This document shows positions 19,647 to 28,137 of a DNA stretch of 64,000 bases, in pieces (the first letter of the stretch is position 1; every line of letters begins with the position of its first letter). The position numbers and the translations under genes are program-made. The stretch spans positions 1-64,000 of the forward strand of contig UCMW01000013.1 in the NCBI GenBank assembly GCA_900473745.1. Direction: 5' to 3'. The notes below the pieces were generated by a model. It saw only the letters and a program-made list of their open reading frames with translations. It searched no databases and was not told where the DNA came from. This DNA is from Hyphomicrobiales bacterium (GTDB lineage: Bacteria; Pseudomonadota; Alphaproteobacteria; Rhizobiales; Rhizobiaceae).

Positions 19647-20619
19647 GGTCGGCCACGTCGGCATAACGGGCCGTCAGGGCTTCGACGGCCTGGCGCATGG
19701 CGAGACGCAGGTCCGGCGGATCAACAACTTCAACTTCTTTGCCGAGCTTCAGCATTTCCGACACGGCCATGCGTTCGTGGGCCACAGGTAGCCGCACCAT
19801 GCACCAGCCGCGTTCATCGGGTTCTCCGAGGAATTCGATATTGGCACGCACATAGGGCGGCGCCATGTGCTCGATTTCCTTGAGGCCCCAAGGCGACAGG
19901 CGGATCGTCGCGCTGTTCGGATAGAGTTCCAGTTCGAGCCGACGCGTGTTATCGCCCCAATAGGCAGCCAGATCGAATTCTTTCGGCCAGTCGAAGCGCT
20001 CTTCGGTAACCAGGAGATCGAGGACGCGGGAGATCCTGTAGGTGCGGGGCGTGCCGTCGACCCGGGCGACCAGATACCAGGCGCCGCCCTTCATCACGAT
20101 GCCGAGCGGCTCGGCGACCCTGTTCTTTTCCGCCTTCCAGGAGCGGTAGCGCATGCGAATGCGCTTGGAATTCCAGACCGCGTCCGCGATCGCCTGGAGA
20201 TGGAGCGGCTGCTCACCCTCGGCGAGCCAGGCCGGCGCGTCGAGATGAAACTTCGACTGCATGCGCCGCGCGCTTTCACGCAGGTCCTCGGGCAAGGCAG
20301 CGGTGAGCTTCTTCTGCGCGCCGGCCATCAGCGAGCCGAGGCCCAGATCGGCAGCGGCTCCGGGGATGCCTGACAGGAACATGGCCTCCGCCTCGGCAGG
20401 GGTGAGACCATTCAGGCGGACTCGATAGCCGTCCAGCAGGCGGTAGCCGCCCTCGGAGCCACGCTCGCTGTAAACGGGGATACCCGAGAGGGAGAGGGCA
20501 TCGACGTCGCGGTAGATGGTGCGCACAGAGACCTGGTTTTCCGCGGCCAGCGCCTCGGCCGTCACCAGCCCCTTCGCCTGCAGTGTCGTCAGAATGTTGA
20601 TCAACCGGCTCGCACGCAT
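19636..20619 (-). CDS. YafY-type HTH/WYL transcriptional regulator
   Basis: 327 residues from MRASRLINILTTLQ. An N-terminal HTH_11 helix-turn-helix (about 20-60, 'LAAENQVSVRTIYRDVDAL') is followed by a WYL ligand-binding domain ('GGAWYLVARVDGTPRTYRISRV') and a WCX-like C-terminal part. It is divergent from the glutathione transferase gene across a 119-base gap that includes CTGACA repeats (around 20656-20672). It probably controls that gene and itself. Confidence 0.9.
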   Translation of the reverse strand: MRASRLINILTTLQAKGLVTAEALAAENQVSVRTIYRDVDALSLSGIPVYSERGSEGGYRLLDGYRVRLNGLTPAEAEAMFLSGIPGAAADLGLGSLMAGAQKKLTAALPEDLRESARRMQSKFHLDAPAWLAEGEQPLHLQAIADAVWNSKRIRMRYRSWKAEKNRVAEPLGIVMKGGAWYLVARVDGTPRTYRISRVLDLLVTEERFDWPKEFDLAAYWGDNTRRLELELYPNSATIRLSPWGLKEIEHMAPPYVRANIEFLGEPDERGWCMVRLPVAHERMAVSEMLKLGKEVEVVDPPDLRLAMRQAVEALTARYADVADLTR

Positions 20620-20738
20620 CGAAAAAATCCTCGCTTCATCGAGAATACTAAACCAACCTGACACAATCTGACAGGTATGGTGCTGCATTCTCCCTTCATC
20701 GCCTTCACGGCATGGCGCATTTCAAAGGGAGACATTAG

Positions 20739-21398
20739 ATGACCAAGAACGCACCGATCACCCTCTTCTACTCGCCGCAGACCCGCGCCACCGGCGCGCG
20801 CGTGCTGCTGGAGGAACTGAAGGTGCCCTACGAATTACATGTATTGAACATGAAGACGGGCGAGCAGCGGCAACCCGCCTATCTCGCGATCAACCCGCTC
20901 GGAAAGGTCCCGGCTGTGCGCGTCGGCGAGACGCTGGTCACCGAGCAGGGGGCGATCTACCTCTATCTCGCGGATCTCTTCCCCGAGGCGGGTCTCGCCC
21001 CTGCCCTGACCGATCCGCACCGGGGCGCCTATGTGCGCTGGCTGTTCATCTATGGCAGTTGCTTCGAGCCGGCGGTCGTCGATCGCTACATGAAGCGCGA
21101 GCCAGGATCGATGAACGAAACGCCCTATGCCAGCTACGATTCCCTCATCGACTTGCTGGAGGAGACGCTGAAAAAGGGCCCCTATCTGCTCGGCGAGCGC
21201 TTCACCGCAGCGGATCTGCTCTGGGGTATCGCACTCCGCTGGACGACGATGTTCGGCCTTGTCGAAGAGCGGCCGGCCTTCCAGGCCTATATGAACCGCA
21301 TCGGCAGTCGTGCGAGTATCCAGCAGGTTTCGGCCGAGGATGCCGTCATGGTCGCCGAACACGAAGCGGCAGCGGCCCGGTTGAAAGCCGCAAGCTAG
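20739..21398 (+). CDS. Glutathione S-transferase
   Basis: 219 residues. An N-terminal thioredoxin-like domain ('YSPQTRATGARVLLEEL', then the cis-Pro motif GKVPAV and 'TEQGAIYLYLA' for glutathione binding) is followed by an all-helical C-terminal domain with the N-cap box 'GERFTAADLLWG'. The start at 20739 follows AAAGGGAGA. It is divergently arranged with a WYL regulator, an arrangement common in rhizobia. It conjugates or reduces electrophiles with glutathione; the specific substrate is unknown. Its 3' end overlaps the convergent cupin gene by 4 bases. Confidence 0.9.
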   Translation: MTKNAPITLFYSPQTRATGARVLLEELKVPYELHVLNMKTGEQRQPAYLAINPLGKVPAVRVGETLVTEQGAIYLYLADLFPEAGLAPALTDPHRGAYVRWLFIYGSCFEPAVVDRYMKREPGSMNETPYASYDSLIDLLEETLKKGPYLLGERFTAADLLWGIALRWTTMFGLVEERPAFQAYMNRIGSRASIQQVSAEDAVMVAEHEAAAARLKAAS

Positions 21399-21739
21399 AG
21401 CTTGATGACATAATCCTTTCGAGTCGTTTCAAGGACTTCCCAGGTTCCCTTGAAGCCGGGTCTGAGGATCAGGCGGTCGCCTGCCTTTAGGTGAACAGGC
21501 TCCCCGCCGTCCTCGGTGACAACAGAGTGGCCTTCGAGAATGTGGAAGTACTCCCATTCATCGTAGACGATCCGCCACTTGCCCGGTGTCGACTGCCAGA
21601 TGCCGGCATAGATGCCGCCGTCTGCCTCCTCGATGTTCCAGGTGGTGAACCGCGGGTCGCCGGAAATTAGGCGGTCGGCGGCGGGAGCGCCCTCTTCCGG
21701 CGTGACGGTGGAGGGATCGAATGGCAGGGACAGGCTCAT
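21395..21739 (-). CDS. Cupin-domain protein (DUF861/EutQ-like)
   Basis: 114 residues. A single small beta-barrel with 'ADGGIYAGIWQSTPGKWRI', 'YFHILEGHSVVTEDGG' and 'LKAGDRLILRPGFKGTWEVLE', the pattern of cupin_3 / DUF861 proteins related to (S)-ureidoglycine aminohydrolase and EutQ. The metal-binding histidines are reduced to one clear His in EYFHILEG, so catalytic activity is uncertain. The start at 21739 is the second of two adjacent ATGs and is better spaced from GGAG. Confidence 0.82.
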   Translation of the reverse strand: MSLSLPFDPSTVTPEEGAPAADRLISGDPRFTTWNIEEADGGIYAGIWQSTPGKWRIVYDEWEYFHILEGHSVVTEDGGEPVHLKAGDRLILRPGFKGTWEVLETTRKDYVIKL

Positions 21740-21757
21740 CATGGTCTCCAGGTAAAC

Positions 21758-21784
21758 GAGCGGCGGTGTTTTGCACCGCCGCTC
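21758..21784. repeat. 11-bp perfect inverted repeat between metY and the cupin gene
   Basis: GAGCGGCGGTG, a short loop, then CACCGCCGCTC. It begins 11 bases after the metY stop. It could act as a 3'-end hairpin for metY, but no T-run follows on the minus strand, so termination would be weak and the cupin gene may be read from the same transcript. Confidence 0.6.
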
Positions 21785-21794
21785 AAAGGGCAGA

Positions 21795-23081
21795 TCAGGC
21801 AGCGGCCAGCGCCTGCTCAAGATCGGCGATGATGTCTTCGGCGTCCTCGATGCCGATGGACAGGCGCACGACGTCAGGCCCGGCACCGGCTGCGATCTGC
21901 TGGGCTTCGGAGAGCTGGGCGTGGGTCGTCGACGCCGGATGGATGATCAGCGAGCGGGTGTCGCCGATGTTGGCCAGGTGCGAGAAGAGCTTCAAGCCAC
22001 CGACCAGCGCCTTGCCGGCCTCAAGTCCGCCCTTGATGCCGAAGGTGAAGACGGAGCCGGCGCCCTTCGGCGAATAACGCTTCTGCAGCGCGTTGTTCGG
22101 ATCGTCGGGAAGGCCCGAATAGTTCACCCATTCGACCTTCGGATGGCTCTTTAGCCAGGTGGCGACCTTCATGGCGTTGTCGCAGTGGCGCTGCATGCGC
22201 AGCGGCAGCGTCTCGATGCCGGTCAGCAGCAGGAAGGCGTTCATAGGCGCAATCGCCGGCCCAAGGTCACGCAGGCCGAGGACGCGGCAGGCGATGGCGA
22301 AGGCGAAATTGCCGAAGGTCTGGTGCAGGACGACGCCGTTATATTCCGGGCGCGGCTCGGACAGCATCGGATACTGGCCCGGCTTGGCCGACCAGTCGAA
22401 GGTGCCACCATCAACGATGACACCGCCCATGGAATTGCCGTGGCCGCCGAGGAACTTGGTGACGGAATGGACGATGATGTCGGCGCCATGCTCCAGCGGA
22501 CGGATGAGGTAAGGGCTCGCCATGGTGTTGTCGACGATCAGCGGCAGACCGTGGCGGTGGGCGACCTCGGCGATCGCTTCGATATCGACGAATGTGCCGC
22601 CGGGGTTTGCAAGGCTTTCGATGTATACGGCCTTGGTCTTGTCATCGATCTGGGCTGCAAAGCTCTCGGGGTCAGCAGGGTCTGCCCAACGGACCTGCCA
22701 GCCGAAATTCTTGAAGGCATGGCCGAACTGGTTGATCGAGCCGCCGTAAAGCTTCCTCGCAGCAACGAAGTTGTCGCCGGGTTGCATCAGTGAGTGGAAA
22801 ATCAGGAGCTGGGCCGCATGGCCCGAGGCGACCGCGAGCGCTGCCGTACCGCCTTCGAGCGCCGCAATCCGCTCTTCCAGAACGCCCTGGGTGGGGTTCA
22901 TAATGCGGGTGTAGATATTGCCGAACTCCTTGAGCGCAAAGAGATTTGCGGCATGGTCGCTGTCGTTGAAGACATAAGCCGTGGTCTGGTAGATCGGCGT
23001 TATGCGCGCGCCCGTGGTGGGGTCCGGCTGGGCGCCGGCATGGATGGCAAGCGTGGCGAAACCCGGATTGTTCTCCGACAT
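21795..23081 (-). CDS. metY: O-acetylhomoserine sulfhydrylase / aminocarboxypropyltransferase
   Basis: 428 residues, Cys/Met metabolism PLP-dependent (gamma-family) enzyme. The PLP lysine is Lys209 in SVTKFLGGHG, with upstream 'YTRIMNPTQGVLE', 'ALAVASGHAAQ' and 'VDNTMASPYLIRP'. The length and the GGHGNSMGG continuation are typical for O-acetylhomoserine sulfhydrylase, which forms homocysteine from O-acetylhomoserine and sulfide in methionine synthesis. No SAM riboswitch was recognised in the 168 bases upstream. Confidence 0.92.
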   Translation of the reverse strand: MSENNPGFATLAIHAGAQPDPTTGARITPIYQTTAYVFNDSDHAANLFALKEFGNIYTRIMNPTQGVLEERIAALEGGTAALAVASGHAAQLLIFHSLMQPGDNFVAARKLYGGSINQFGHAFKNFGWQVRWADPADPESFAAQIDDKTKAVYIESLANPGGTFVDIEAIAEVAHRHGLPLIVDNTMASPYLIRPLEHGADIIVHSVTKFLGGHGNSMGGVIVDGGTFDWSAKPGQYPMLSEPRPEYNGVVLHQTFGNFAFAIACRVLGLRDLGPAIAPMNAFLLLTGIETLPLRMQRHCDNAMKVATWLKSHPKVEWVNYSGLPDDPNNALQKRYSPKGAGSVFTFGIKGGLEAGKALVGGLKLFSHLANIGDTRSLIIHPASTTHAQLSEAQQIAAGAGPDVVRLSIGIEDAEDIIADLEQALAAA

Positions 23082-23249
23082 TGTTTGGTCCTCCCTTGGT
23101 GACTTCGGGGCGGATCATAATCGCTCGCGGCAGCTTGTCAGCCTGCATTATTCCAAAGTCGGCGTGGCTTGCGGAAATTCGTGCTTGATCGAGGTCAATG
23201 CGGATGTTCGGCGCGATGACATTCTCCTTCACAGTCGAAGGAGACAGCC

Positions 23250-23681
23250 ATGACCGTCACGATCGCCGATCCGATCCGCCATACCGTGCAGCAAATCCTC
23301 TCATGGTTCGCCCAGGGTTTCGAACATGCCTCGGAGAGCGACATGCTCGCCAGCCTTTCCGATGCCGAAATAGAGGCGCTGGCAGAAGACTGCGGCATGA
23401 GTTCCCATCAACTGCTGGCGCTTGTGCAGGCCGGCCCGCATGCCGCAGACGAAATGCCGGCGATGATGCGGGCGCTCAACATCGACCCTGCGGAAGTCGA
23501 ATACCGGATGCGCCGGGTCTTTCGCGACATGCAGATCACCTGCGCCCAATGTCAGTCCAAGGAGACCTGCCAGCAGCACTTGCGCCAGGGCAAGGCCGGT
23601 CAGACCTTCGTGGAGTATTGCGGCAATGCCGATACGTTGAATGCGCTCAGGGCCAATCCTGACCTTCTGATCGAAGCCTGA
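23250..23681 (+). CDS. DUF6455-family protein
   Basis: 143 residues, no signal peptide or membrane helix. The N-terminal half is helical and acidic ('LSDAEIEALAEDCGMSSHQL'), while the C-terminal half has a cysteine cluster: CAQCQSKETC and a later EYCGNA. This fits the DUF6455 family of alphaproteobacteria, whose function is unknown; the cysteines could bind a metal or an Fe-S cluster. The start at 23250 follows GAAGGAGACAGCC. It is divergent from metY, and its stop lies 4 bases from that of the next convergent gene. Confidence 0.78.
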   Translation: MTVTIADPIRHTVQQILSWFAQGFEHASESDMLASLSDAEIEALAEDCGMSSHQLLALVQAGPHAADEMPAMMRALNIDPAEVEYRMRRVFRDMQITCAQCQSKETCQQHLRQGKAGQTFVEYCGNADTLNALRANPDLLIEA

Positions 23682-23685
23682 ACCG

Positions 23686-24117
23686 TCAGAGACCGAGCCT
23701 CGGGATTTCAATCGCCGGGCAACGGTCCATGACCACGCGGATGCCCACCTCCTCGGCCGGCTTCACAGCGTCGTCGTCGCGCACAGTAAGCTGGCCCCAG
23801 ATCACCTTCGGCGGCTTCGGCAAGGCGAGCGCTTCAGTGACGACCTCACCCAGATATTCCGGCGCACGGAAGACATCGATCATGTCGATTTCGTCTGGAA
23901 TGTCGGCCATGCTGGCGAACACGGTCTGGCCAAGGATTTCCTTGCCGGCCTGACCGGGGTTGACCGGATAGACCGTATAACCCTTCGACAGCAGGAAACG
24001 CATGACGCCGAAGCTCGGGCGGTCGGGCTTGGGGGATGCACCGAGCAGCGCGATGGTTTTCACCTCGCCGAGGATGCCCTTCAGGTAGTCGGCAGTGTAA
24101 TGATCGTGATCGGCCAT
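23686..24117 (-). CDS. CoA-binding domain protein (YccU-like)
   Basis: 143 residues from MADHDHYTADYLKG. A single Rossmann-like CoA_binding_2 domain with 'KTIALLGASPKPDRPSFGV', 'GYTVYPVNPGQAGKEILGQ' and 'VVMDRCPAIE'. Such proteins bind CoA or acyl-CoA; their role is not established. A paralogue of nearly the same layout lies at 24590-25054, with a small secreted protein gene between them on the other strand. Confidence 0.88.
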   Translation of the reverse strand: MADHDHYTADYLKGILGEVKTIALLGASPKPDRPSFGVMRFLLSKGYTVYPVNPGQAGKEILGQTVFASMADIPDEIDMIDVFRAPEYLGEVVTEALALPKPPKVIWGQLTVRDDDAVKPAEEVGIRVVMDRCPAIEIPRLGL

Positions 24118-24235
24118 CCGCATCTCCTCTTTCGTCGTAGATTGAGAACTAGATGGGGTTGCGACCGCCGGCAACAAGGCCGGGAACAGCCCAGACCACC
24201 CACACGTTGATCGAACGCCGAGAAGGAGGAAGGTT

Positions 24236-24580
24236 ATGCGACTGTCTCACCTTGCCATCATGACGATCTCCACCATGACGCTGGCCGAGCCCGCGCTTGC
24301 GATCTCGCGCTACAATTCGACCGCCCTCACCTGCGATCAGGTGCGCCAGCGGGTGATCAACCAGCGTGCGGTCATCCTGCGCTATCCGTCGACGCGGGTG
24401 GAGGGCATGACGCTCTATGATCGTTACGTGACCCGCAACGCCATGTGCGCTCCACACGAATATGCGGAGCGCGCCTACGTGCCGACGCGCAACACCGATC
24501 GCTGTCCGGTCTTGAGCTGCCAGGATTACGATCCCGAAACGCGTCGTTTCGGCTTCGGCAAGCCCGTCATCCGGTTCTGA
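24236..24580 (+). CDS. Small secreted hypothetical protein
   Basis: 114 residues with a Sec signal peptide (MRLSHLAIMTISTMTLAEPALA). The mature part begins 'ISRYNSTALTCDQVRQRV' and has four cysteines likely to form disulfides in the periplasm (TCDQ, AMCAP, RCPVLSCQD). Similar short secreted proteins recur in rhizobia without a known function. A GAAGGAGGAAGG ribosome site precedes the start. It sits between two convergent or divergent CoA-binding genes. Confidence 0.78.
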   Translation: MRLSHLAIMTISTMTLAEPALAISRYNSTALTCDQVRQRVINQRAVILRYPSTRVEGMTLYDRYVTRNAMCAPHEYAERAYVPTRNTDRCPVLSCQDYDPETRRFGFGKPVIRF

Positions 24581-24589
24581 CGATGGTCT

Positions 24590-25054
24590 TCAGGCCGCAT
24601 GGCCCTGCGCCGAACCCGGATGCATGCGCTCGTAGACCAGCGGATATTCCGCCACCAGCGCACGGTCCATAACGACCTTGATACCGGCCTCTTCCGCTCT
24701 TGCGGCAGCCGCATCGTCGCGGACGCCGAGTTGGCACCAGATCGCCATCGGTCGGGGGCTCATGGCCAGAACCTCGTCGACGATCTCGTCAAGATGTTCC
24801 GACCGCCGGAAGACATCGACGAGATGGACGGGCTCGGGGATTTCGGCGAGTGACCGGTAGACGCGTTGTCCCAGGATGAGTTCGCCGCCGTGCAGGGGAT
24901 TGACCGGAAAGACGTGGTATCCCTTGCCCAGCAAGAACCCGGAAATCCAGTGGCTGGGGCGCTTGTCGTCCGGCGAGGCGCCGAGCACGGCCACGTTCTT
25001 GGCCGTCGCGAGGATATCGGCGAGGTAGCTGTTCGGATAGGTGTCGTGGTTCAT
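24590..25054 (-). CDS. CoA-binding domain protein, paralogue
   Basis: 154 residues. It has the same single CoA_binding_2 domain as the 23686-24117 gene: 'KNVAVLGASPDDKRPSHWI', 'GYHVFPVNPLHGGELILGQ' and 'VVMDRALVAEYPL'. The cysteine that follows MDR in the paralogue is Ala here, so the two may have different chemistry or partners. Duplication within the locus is likely. No operon partner is evident. Confidence 0.88.
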   Translation of the reverse strand: MNHDTYPNSYLADILATAKNVAVLGASPDDKRPSHWISGFLLGKGYHVFPVNPLHGGELILGQRVYRSLAEIPEPVHLVDVFRRSEHLDEIVDEVLAMSPRPMAIWCQLGVRDDAAAARAEEAGIKVVMDRALVAEYPLVYERMHPGSAQGHAA

Positions 25055-25167
25055 GGCGTTCCTCCCGGCCCGCGGGGGCCTTGGTTCACCCGTCCTTCTA
25101 TGTCCCGATCCAACTCTAGCGCTGGCGGGTTAACGACCCCATCGGAGGATCACTCAAATGCCGCCGA

Positions 25168-25599
25168 TCACTCGGGCAGCACCACATGACCATGTTCGTC
25201 CTGCGGGAAGAAGGGATTGAAAGCAATCTCCCAGAGGTGACCATCAGGGTCAGCGACATAGCCGGAATATCCGCCCCAGAACACTTTCTGTGGCGCCTTG
25301 ACCAGGGTCGCACCGCAGGAAACGACAAATTTCACCACTGCGTCGACGCCAATTTCACTCGTGACATTGTAGGCAAGCGTCACGCCGGAAAAGCCGGAAG
25401 GCTTGTTCTCGACATGGGCATCTTCGGCAAGATTGGCGCGGGAAAAGAGACCGAGTGCCGTGCCTTTCAACTGGATGAAGGTGACATCGTCATTGGAGGC
25501 CGAAGATTTTGTCCAGCCCAGCCTTGCGTAGAAATCCGTGCTGCGGGCGACGTCTGCGACGCCGAGGGTAATGAGCGAGATACGACGTTCCAGCGACAT
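25168..25599 (-). CDS. VOC-superfamily (glyoxalase/bleomycin-resistance-like) protein
   Basis: 143 residues from MSLERRISLITLGV. Two beta-alpha-beta-beta-beta modules with 'VADVARSTDFYARLGW', 'FIQLKGTALGLFSR' and the closing 'GYVADPDGHLWEIAFNP'. The final Glu is the usual metal ligand, and the equivalent His/Gln ligands are only partly visible. The specific reaction is not deducible. It is divergent from rplM, with a gap of about 430 bases that carries the rplM promoter and leader. Confidence 0.85.
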   Translation of the reverse strand: MSLERRISLITLGVADVARSTDFYARLGWTKSSASNDDVTFIQLKGTALGLFSRANLAEDAHVENKPSGFSGVTLAYNVTSEIGVDAVVKFVVSCGATLVKAPQKVFWGGYSGYVADPDGHLWEIAFNPFFPQDEHGHVVLPE

Positions 25600-25875
25600 T
25601 GTTTTCTCCATCTGGGGCGCCTGCCGATACGTTCGGTTTATGTTTTCATTATGTTCATGCGAATATTAGACAAATCAGAGGTTGCGACGCGGGGCCGCAA
25701 CACGCTTGTTCCATTTCATTGCAAACGTGGAATGATCTGCTTGGTCCTGCATGCCCATTCATTCGAGGTCCCGTGGACTCCCGATTCCACGTCTTTTCGT
25801 GAGGTAAAATAGCACCACACCTCTAGCGCATTGATTTCACTATGATTTTCACCACCTCTACCAAGCGCACCCATC

Positions 25876-25904
25876 TTGACGTCTCGAGCCTCCGGATTTA
25901 TACC
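25876..25904 (+). promoter_or_regulatory. Strong sigma-70-type promoter of rplM-rpsI
   Basis: CTTGACG (-35, TTGACG at 25876-25881), exactly 17 bases, then TATACC (-10, 25899-25904). This is close to the rhizobial housekeeping consensus CTTGAC-N17-CTATAT. Transcription would begin at about 25910-25912. The upstream part of this gap (25600-25875) holds no recognisable gene. Confidence 0.7.
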
Positions 25905-25914
25905 CCTCCTCGGA

Positions 25915-25944
25915 ACGCGGCCCTTCGGGACCGCTTTCTTTTTT
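25915..25944 (+). terminator. Intrinsic terminator inside the rplM leader (candidate attenuator)
   Basis: GCGG-C-CC-UUCG-GG-A-CCGC hairpin with a stable C(UUCG)G tetraloop followed by TTTCTTTTTT. It sits only a few bases after the predicted transcription start of the rplM-rpsI operon, with no plus-strand gene upstream that it could serve. Confidence 0.65.
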
Positions 25945-25979
25945 GCGCGAAATACGCGTGAAACAAGCAACAAGAAACG

Positions 25980-26009
25980 CCTGCAGCTCCCGCAAAACGG
26001 GACCGCAGG
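25980..26009 (+). other. rplM leader hairpin
   Basis: CCTGC ... CCCG-CAAAA-CGGG ... GCAGG, a two-part stem ending 21 bases before the rplM start. It could be a protein-binding or translation-control element for ribosomal protein feedback. Function is inferred from position only. Confidence 0.45.
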
Positions 26010-26030
26010 ATCACACTGAAAGAGACCCTC

Positions 26031-26495
26031 ATGTCTACCTTCGTTCAGAAGCCTGCAGAGGTGGAGAAGAAGTGGATCCTCATCGACGCCGAAGGGCTCG
26101 TTGTCGGCCGCCTCGCCACCATCATCGCCATGCACCTGCGTGGCAAGCACAAGGCCACCTATACCCCCCATGTTGACGACGGCGACAACGTCATCGTCAT
26201 CAATGCCGAGAAGGTCGCTCTGACCGGCAAGAAGTACTCCGACAAGAAGTACTACTGGCACACCGGTTATCCGGGCGGCATCAAGGAGCGTACGGCTCGC
26301 CAGATCATCGAAGGCCGCTTCCCGGAGCGCGTTCTTGAGAAGGCCGTCGAGCGCATGATCCCGCGTGGCCCGCTCGGTCGTCGCCAGATGAAGAATCTGC
26401 GCGTCTACGCCGGCACGAACCACCCGCATGAAGCTCAGCAGCCCGTCGCTCTCGACGTCGCTTCGCTGAACAGCAAGAACACAAGGAGCGCCTAA
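26031..26495 (+). CDS. rplM: Ribosomal protein L13
   Basis: 154 residues. Large-subunit protein with the family features '[27 protein letters not shown]', '[19 protein letters not shown]' and '[26 protein letters not shown]'. It is the first gene of the rplM-rpsI operon; rpsI begins two bases after its stop. The leader carries a strong promoter, an early terminator hairpin and a second hairpin, suggesting control before translation begins. Confidence 0.98.
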   Translation: MSTFVQKPAEVEKKWILIDAEGLVVGRLATIIAMHLRGKHKATYTPHVDDGDNVIVINAEKVALTGKKYSDKKYYWHTGYPGGIKERTARQIIEGRFPERVLEKAVERMIPRGPLGRRQMKNLRVYAGTNHPHEAQQPVALDVASLNSKNTRSA

Positions 26496-26497
26496 GT

Positions 26498-26962
26498 ATG
26501 GCCGATCTTTCTTCCCTGAAGGACCTTGCCCCGGCACAGGACGCAGCTCCGGCTCACGTCCGCAAGGTCGACTCCCTGGGTCGCTCCTACGCCACCGGCA
26601 AGCGCAAGAACGCTGTTGCCCGCGTGTGGGTCAAGCCGGGCACCGGCAAGATCACCATCAACGGTCGCGAATTCCGCACCTATTTCGCCCGTCCGGTCCT
26701 GCAGATGGTTCTGCAGCAGCCGATCGTCGCAGCTGCCCGTGATGGTCAGTTCGACATCATCGCGACGGTCGCCGGTGGCGGTCTGTCCGGTCAGGCTGGT
26801 GCCGTTCGTCACGGTCTCTCGAAGGCCCTCACCTACTTCGAACCGGGCCTGCGTCCGGTCCTGAAGAAGGGTGGCTTCCTGACCCGCGACAGCCGCGTCG
26901 TCGAGCGCAAGAAGTACGGCAAGGCCAAGGCCCGTCGTTCGTTCCAGTTCTCCAAGCGTTAA
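26498..26962 (+). CDS. rpsI: Ribosomal protein S9
   Basis: 154 residues. Small-subunit protein with an alphaproteobacterial N-terminal extension of about 25 residues, then '[21 protein letters not shown]', '[19 protein letters not shown]' and the basic tail ending FQFSKR that reaches the P-site tRNA. It is coupled to rplM and followed by a terminator at 26991-27017. Confidence 0.98.
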   Translation: MADLSSLKDLAPAQDAAPAHVRKVDSLGRSYATGKRKNAVARVWVKPGTGKITINGREFRTYFARPVLQMVLQQPIVAAARDGQFDIIATVAGGGLSGQAGAVRHGLSKALTYFEPGLRPVLKKGGFLTRDSRVVERKKYGKAKARRSFQFSKR

Positions 26963-26990
26963 TCGCTGGACAACCGGAAACGGAAATCAA

Positions 26991-27017
26991 GGCGGGGCTT
27001 CGGCTCCGCCTTTTTTT
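26991..27017 (+). terminator. Intrinsic terminator of rplM-rpsI
   Basis: GGCGGGGC-TTCG-GCTCCGCC hairpin followed by a seven-T run, 29 bases beyond the rpsI stop. Confidence 0.92.
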
Positions 27018-27115
27018 GTTCTCCTCGGACGCCCAACCGTGTCGCCACGGATGGAGGCTTGACCGGGCAAGCCGACCGACTAATTTGATCAAATCGTGAG
27101 TGGGAGAAGCGCATC

Positions 27116-28069
27116 ATGGCCAGCAAATCGATCGACAACGCGTTTACCGCAAAGACCTTGCGCGGTGCGGCGACCGATCCGACCTATGCGGGCGTGCTGT
27201 CCTTCATGCGGCGGAAATACTCCAAGGACCTCACCGACGTCGATGCCGTCGTGCTCGGTATCCCCTTCGATGCCGCCGTCTCCAACCGGCCCGGCGCACG
27301 CTTTGGACCACAGGCCATCCGGCGCGCATCGGCGATTTTCGACAATGACCCGCAATATCCCTTCGCCCGTGATCTCTTCGAGCAGATGGCCGTTATCGAC
27401 TATGGCGACGTGCTGCTGGACTACGGCAATCACCAGCACACACCGGGCCTGATCGAGCAGGAAGCGGCCAAGATCATCGCCTCCGGCGCCTATCTGCTCG
27501 GCCTCGGCGGCGATCACTTTGTCACTTGGCCGTTGCTGAAAGCCCATGCCGCGAAACATGGCCCGCTGGCGCTTGTGCATTTCGACGCCCATCAGGACAC
27601 CTGGGACGATGACGGCCAGCGGATCGACCACGGCTCCTTCGTCTGCCGCGCCGTGCGCGAAGGCGTCATCGATCCGAAGAAATCGATTCAGATCGGCATC
27701 CGTACCGAAGCGCCCGAGGATTTCGGCATCCGGATCATCCCGGGCTACGAGGTCGAGGACATGGGCGCGCAGGCGATTGCCGATGCGATCCTTGCGCATG
27801 TCGGCGCGGCACCGACCTATCTGACCTTCGACATCGACTGCCTGGATCCGGCCTATGCGCCCGGCACGGGCACACCGGTCGCAGGCGGTCCATCCTCGGC
27901 CAAGATGCTGTCGGTCCTGCGCAAGCTCGGTGCGTTAAATATCCGCGGCTCTGATGTCGTCGAAGTGGCGCCGGCCTATGACCATGCCGACATCACCGCA
28001 ATTGCCGGTGCGACGGTTGCGATGTATATGCTGGGCTTGCGCGCGGAAAAGCTTGCGACACGCGCCTGA
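27116..28069 (+). CDS. speB: Agmatinase / arginase-family ureohydrolase
   Basis: 317 residues. The binuclear manganese site is complete: GGDHFVTW, HFDAHQDTWDDDG and TFDIDCLDPAYAPGTGTP. The N-terminal 'GIPFDAAVSNRPGARFGPQAIR' is typical of agmatinase-type members, which split agmatine to putrescine and urea. Family members can act on other guanidino compounds, so the substrate is likely but not proven. It lies between rpsI and argC, an order also found in sinorhizobia. Confidence 0.85.
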   Translation: MASKSIDNAFTAKTLRGAATDPTYAGVLSFMRRKYSKDLTDVDAVVLGIPFDAAVSNRPGARFGPQAIRRASAIFDNDPQYPFARDLFEQMAVIDYGDVLLDYGNHQHTPGLIEQEAAKIIASGAYLLGLGGDHFVTWPLLKAHAAKHGPLALVHFDAHQDTWDDDGQRIDHGSFVCRAVREGVIDPKKSIQIGIRTEAPEDFGIRIIPGYEVEDMGAQAIADAILAHVGAAPTYLTFDIDCLDPAYAPGTGTPVAGGPSSAKMLSVLRKLGALNIRGSDVVEVAPAYDHADITAIAGATVAMYMLGLRAEKLATRA

Positions 28070-28137
28070 CATATTGATTCAACACACTCACAATCAGATT
28101 CCGCATTCTCATCCAAACCTCTGACGGGACTAGACAA

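Noticed and set aside
23082..23249. Possible SAM riboswitch upstream of metY
   Set aside because: Methionine genes in Rhizobiales sometimes have SAM-II aptamers, but none of the conserved blocks could be found in this gap.
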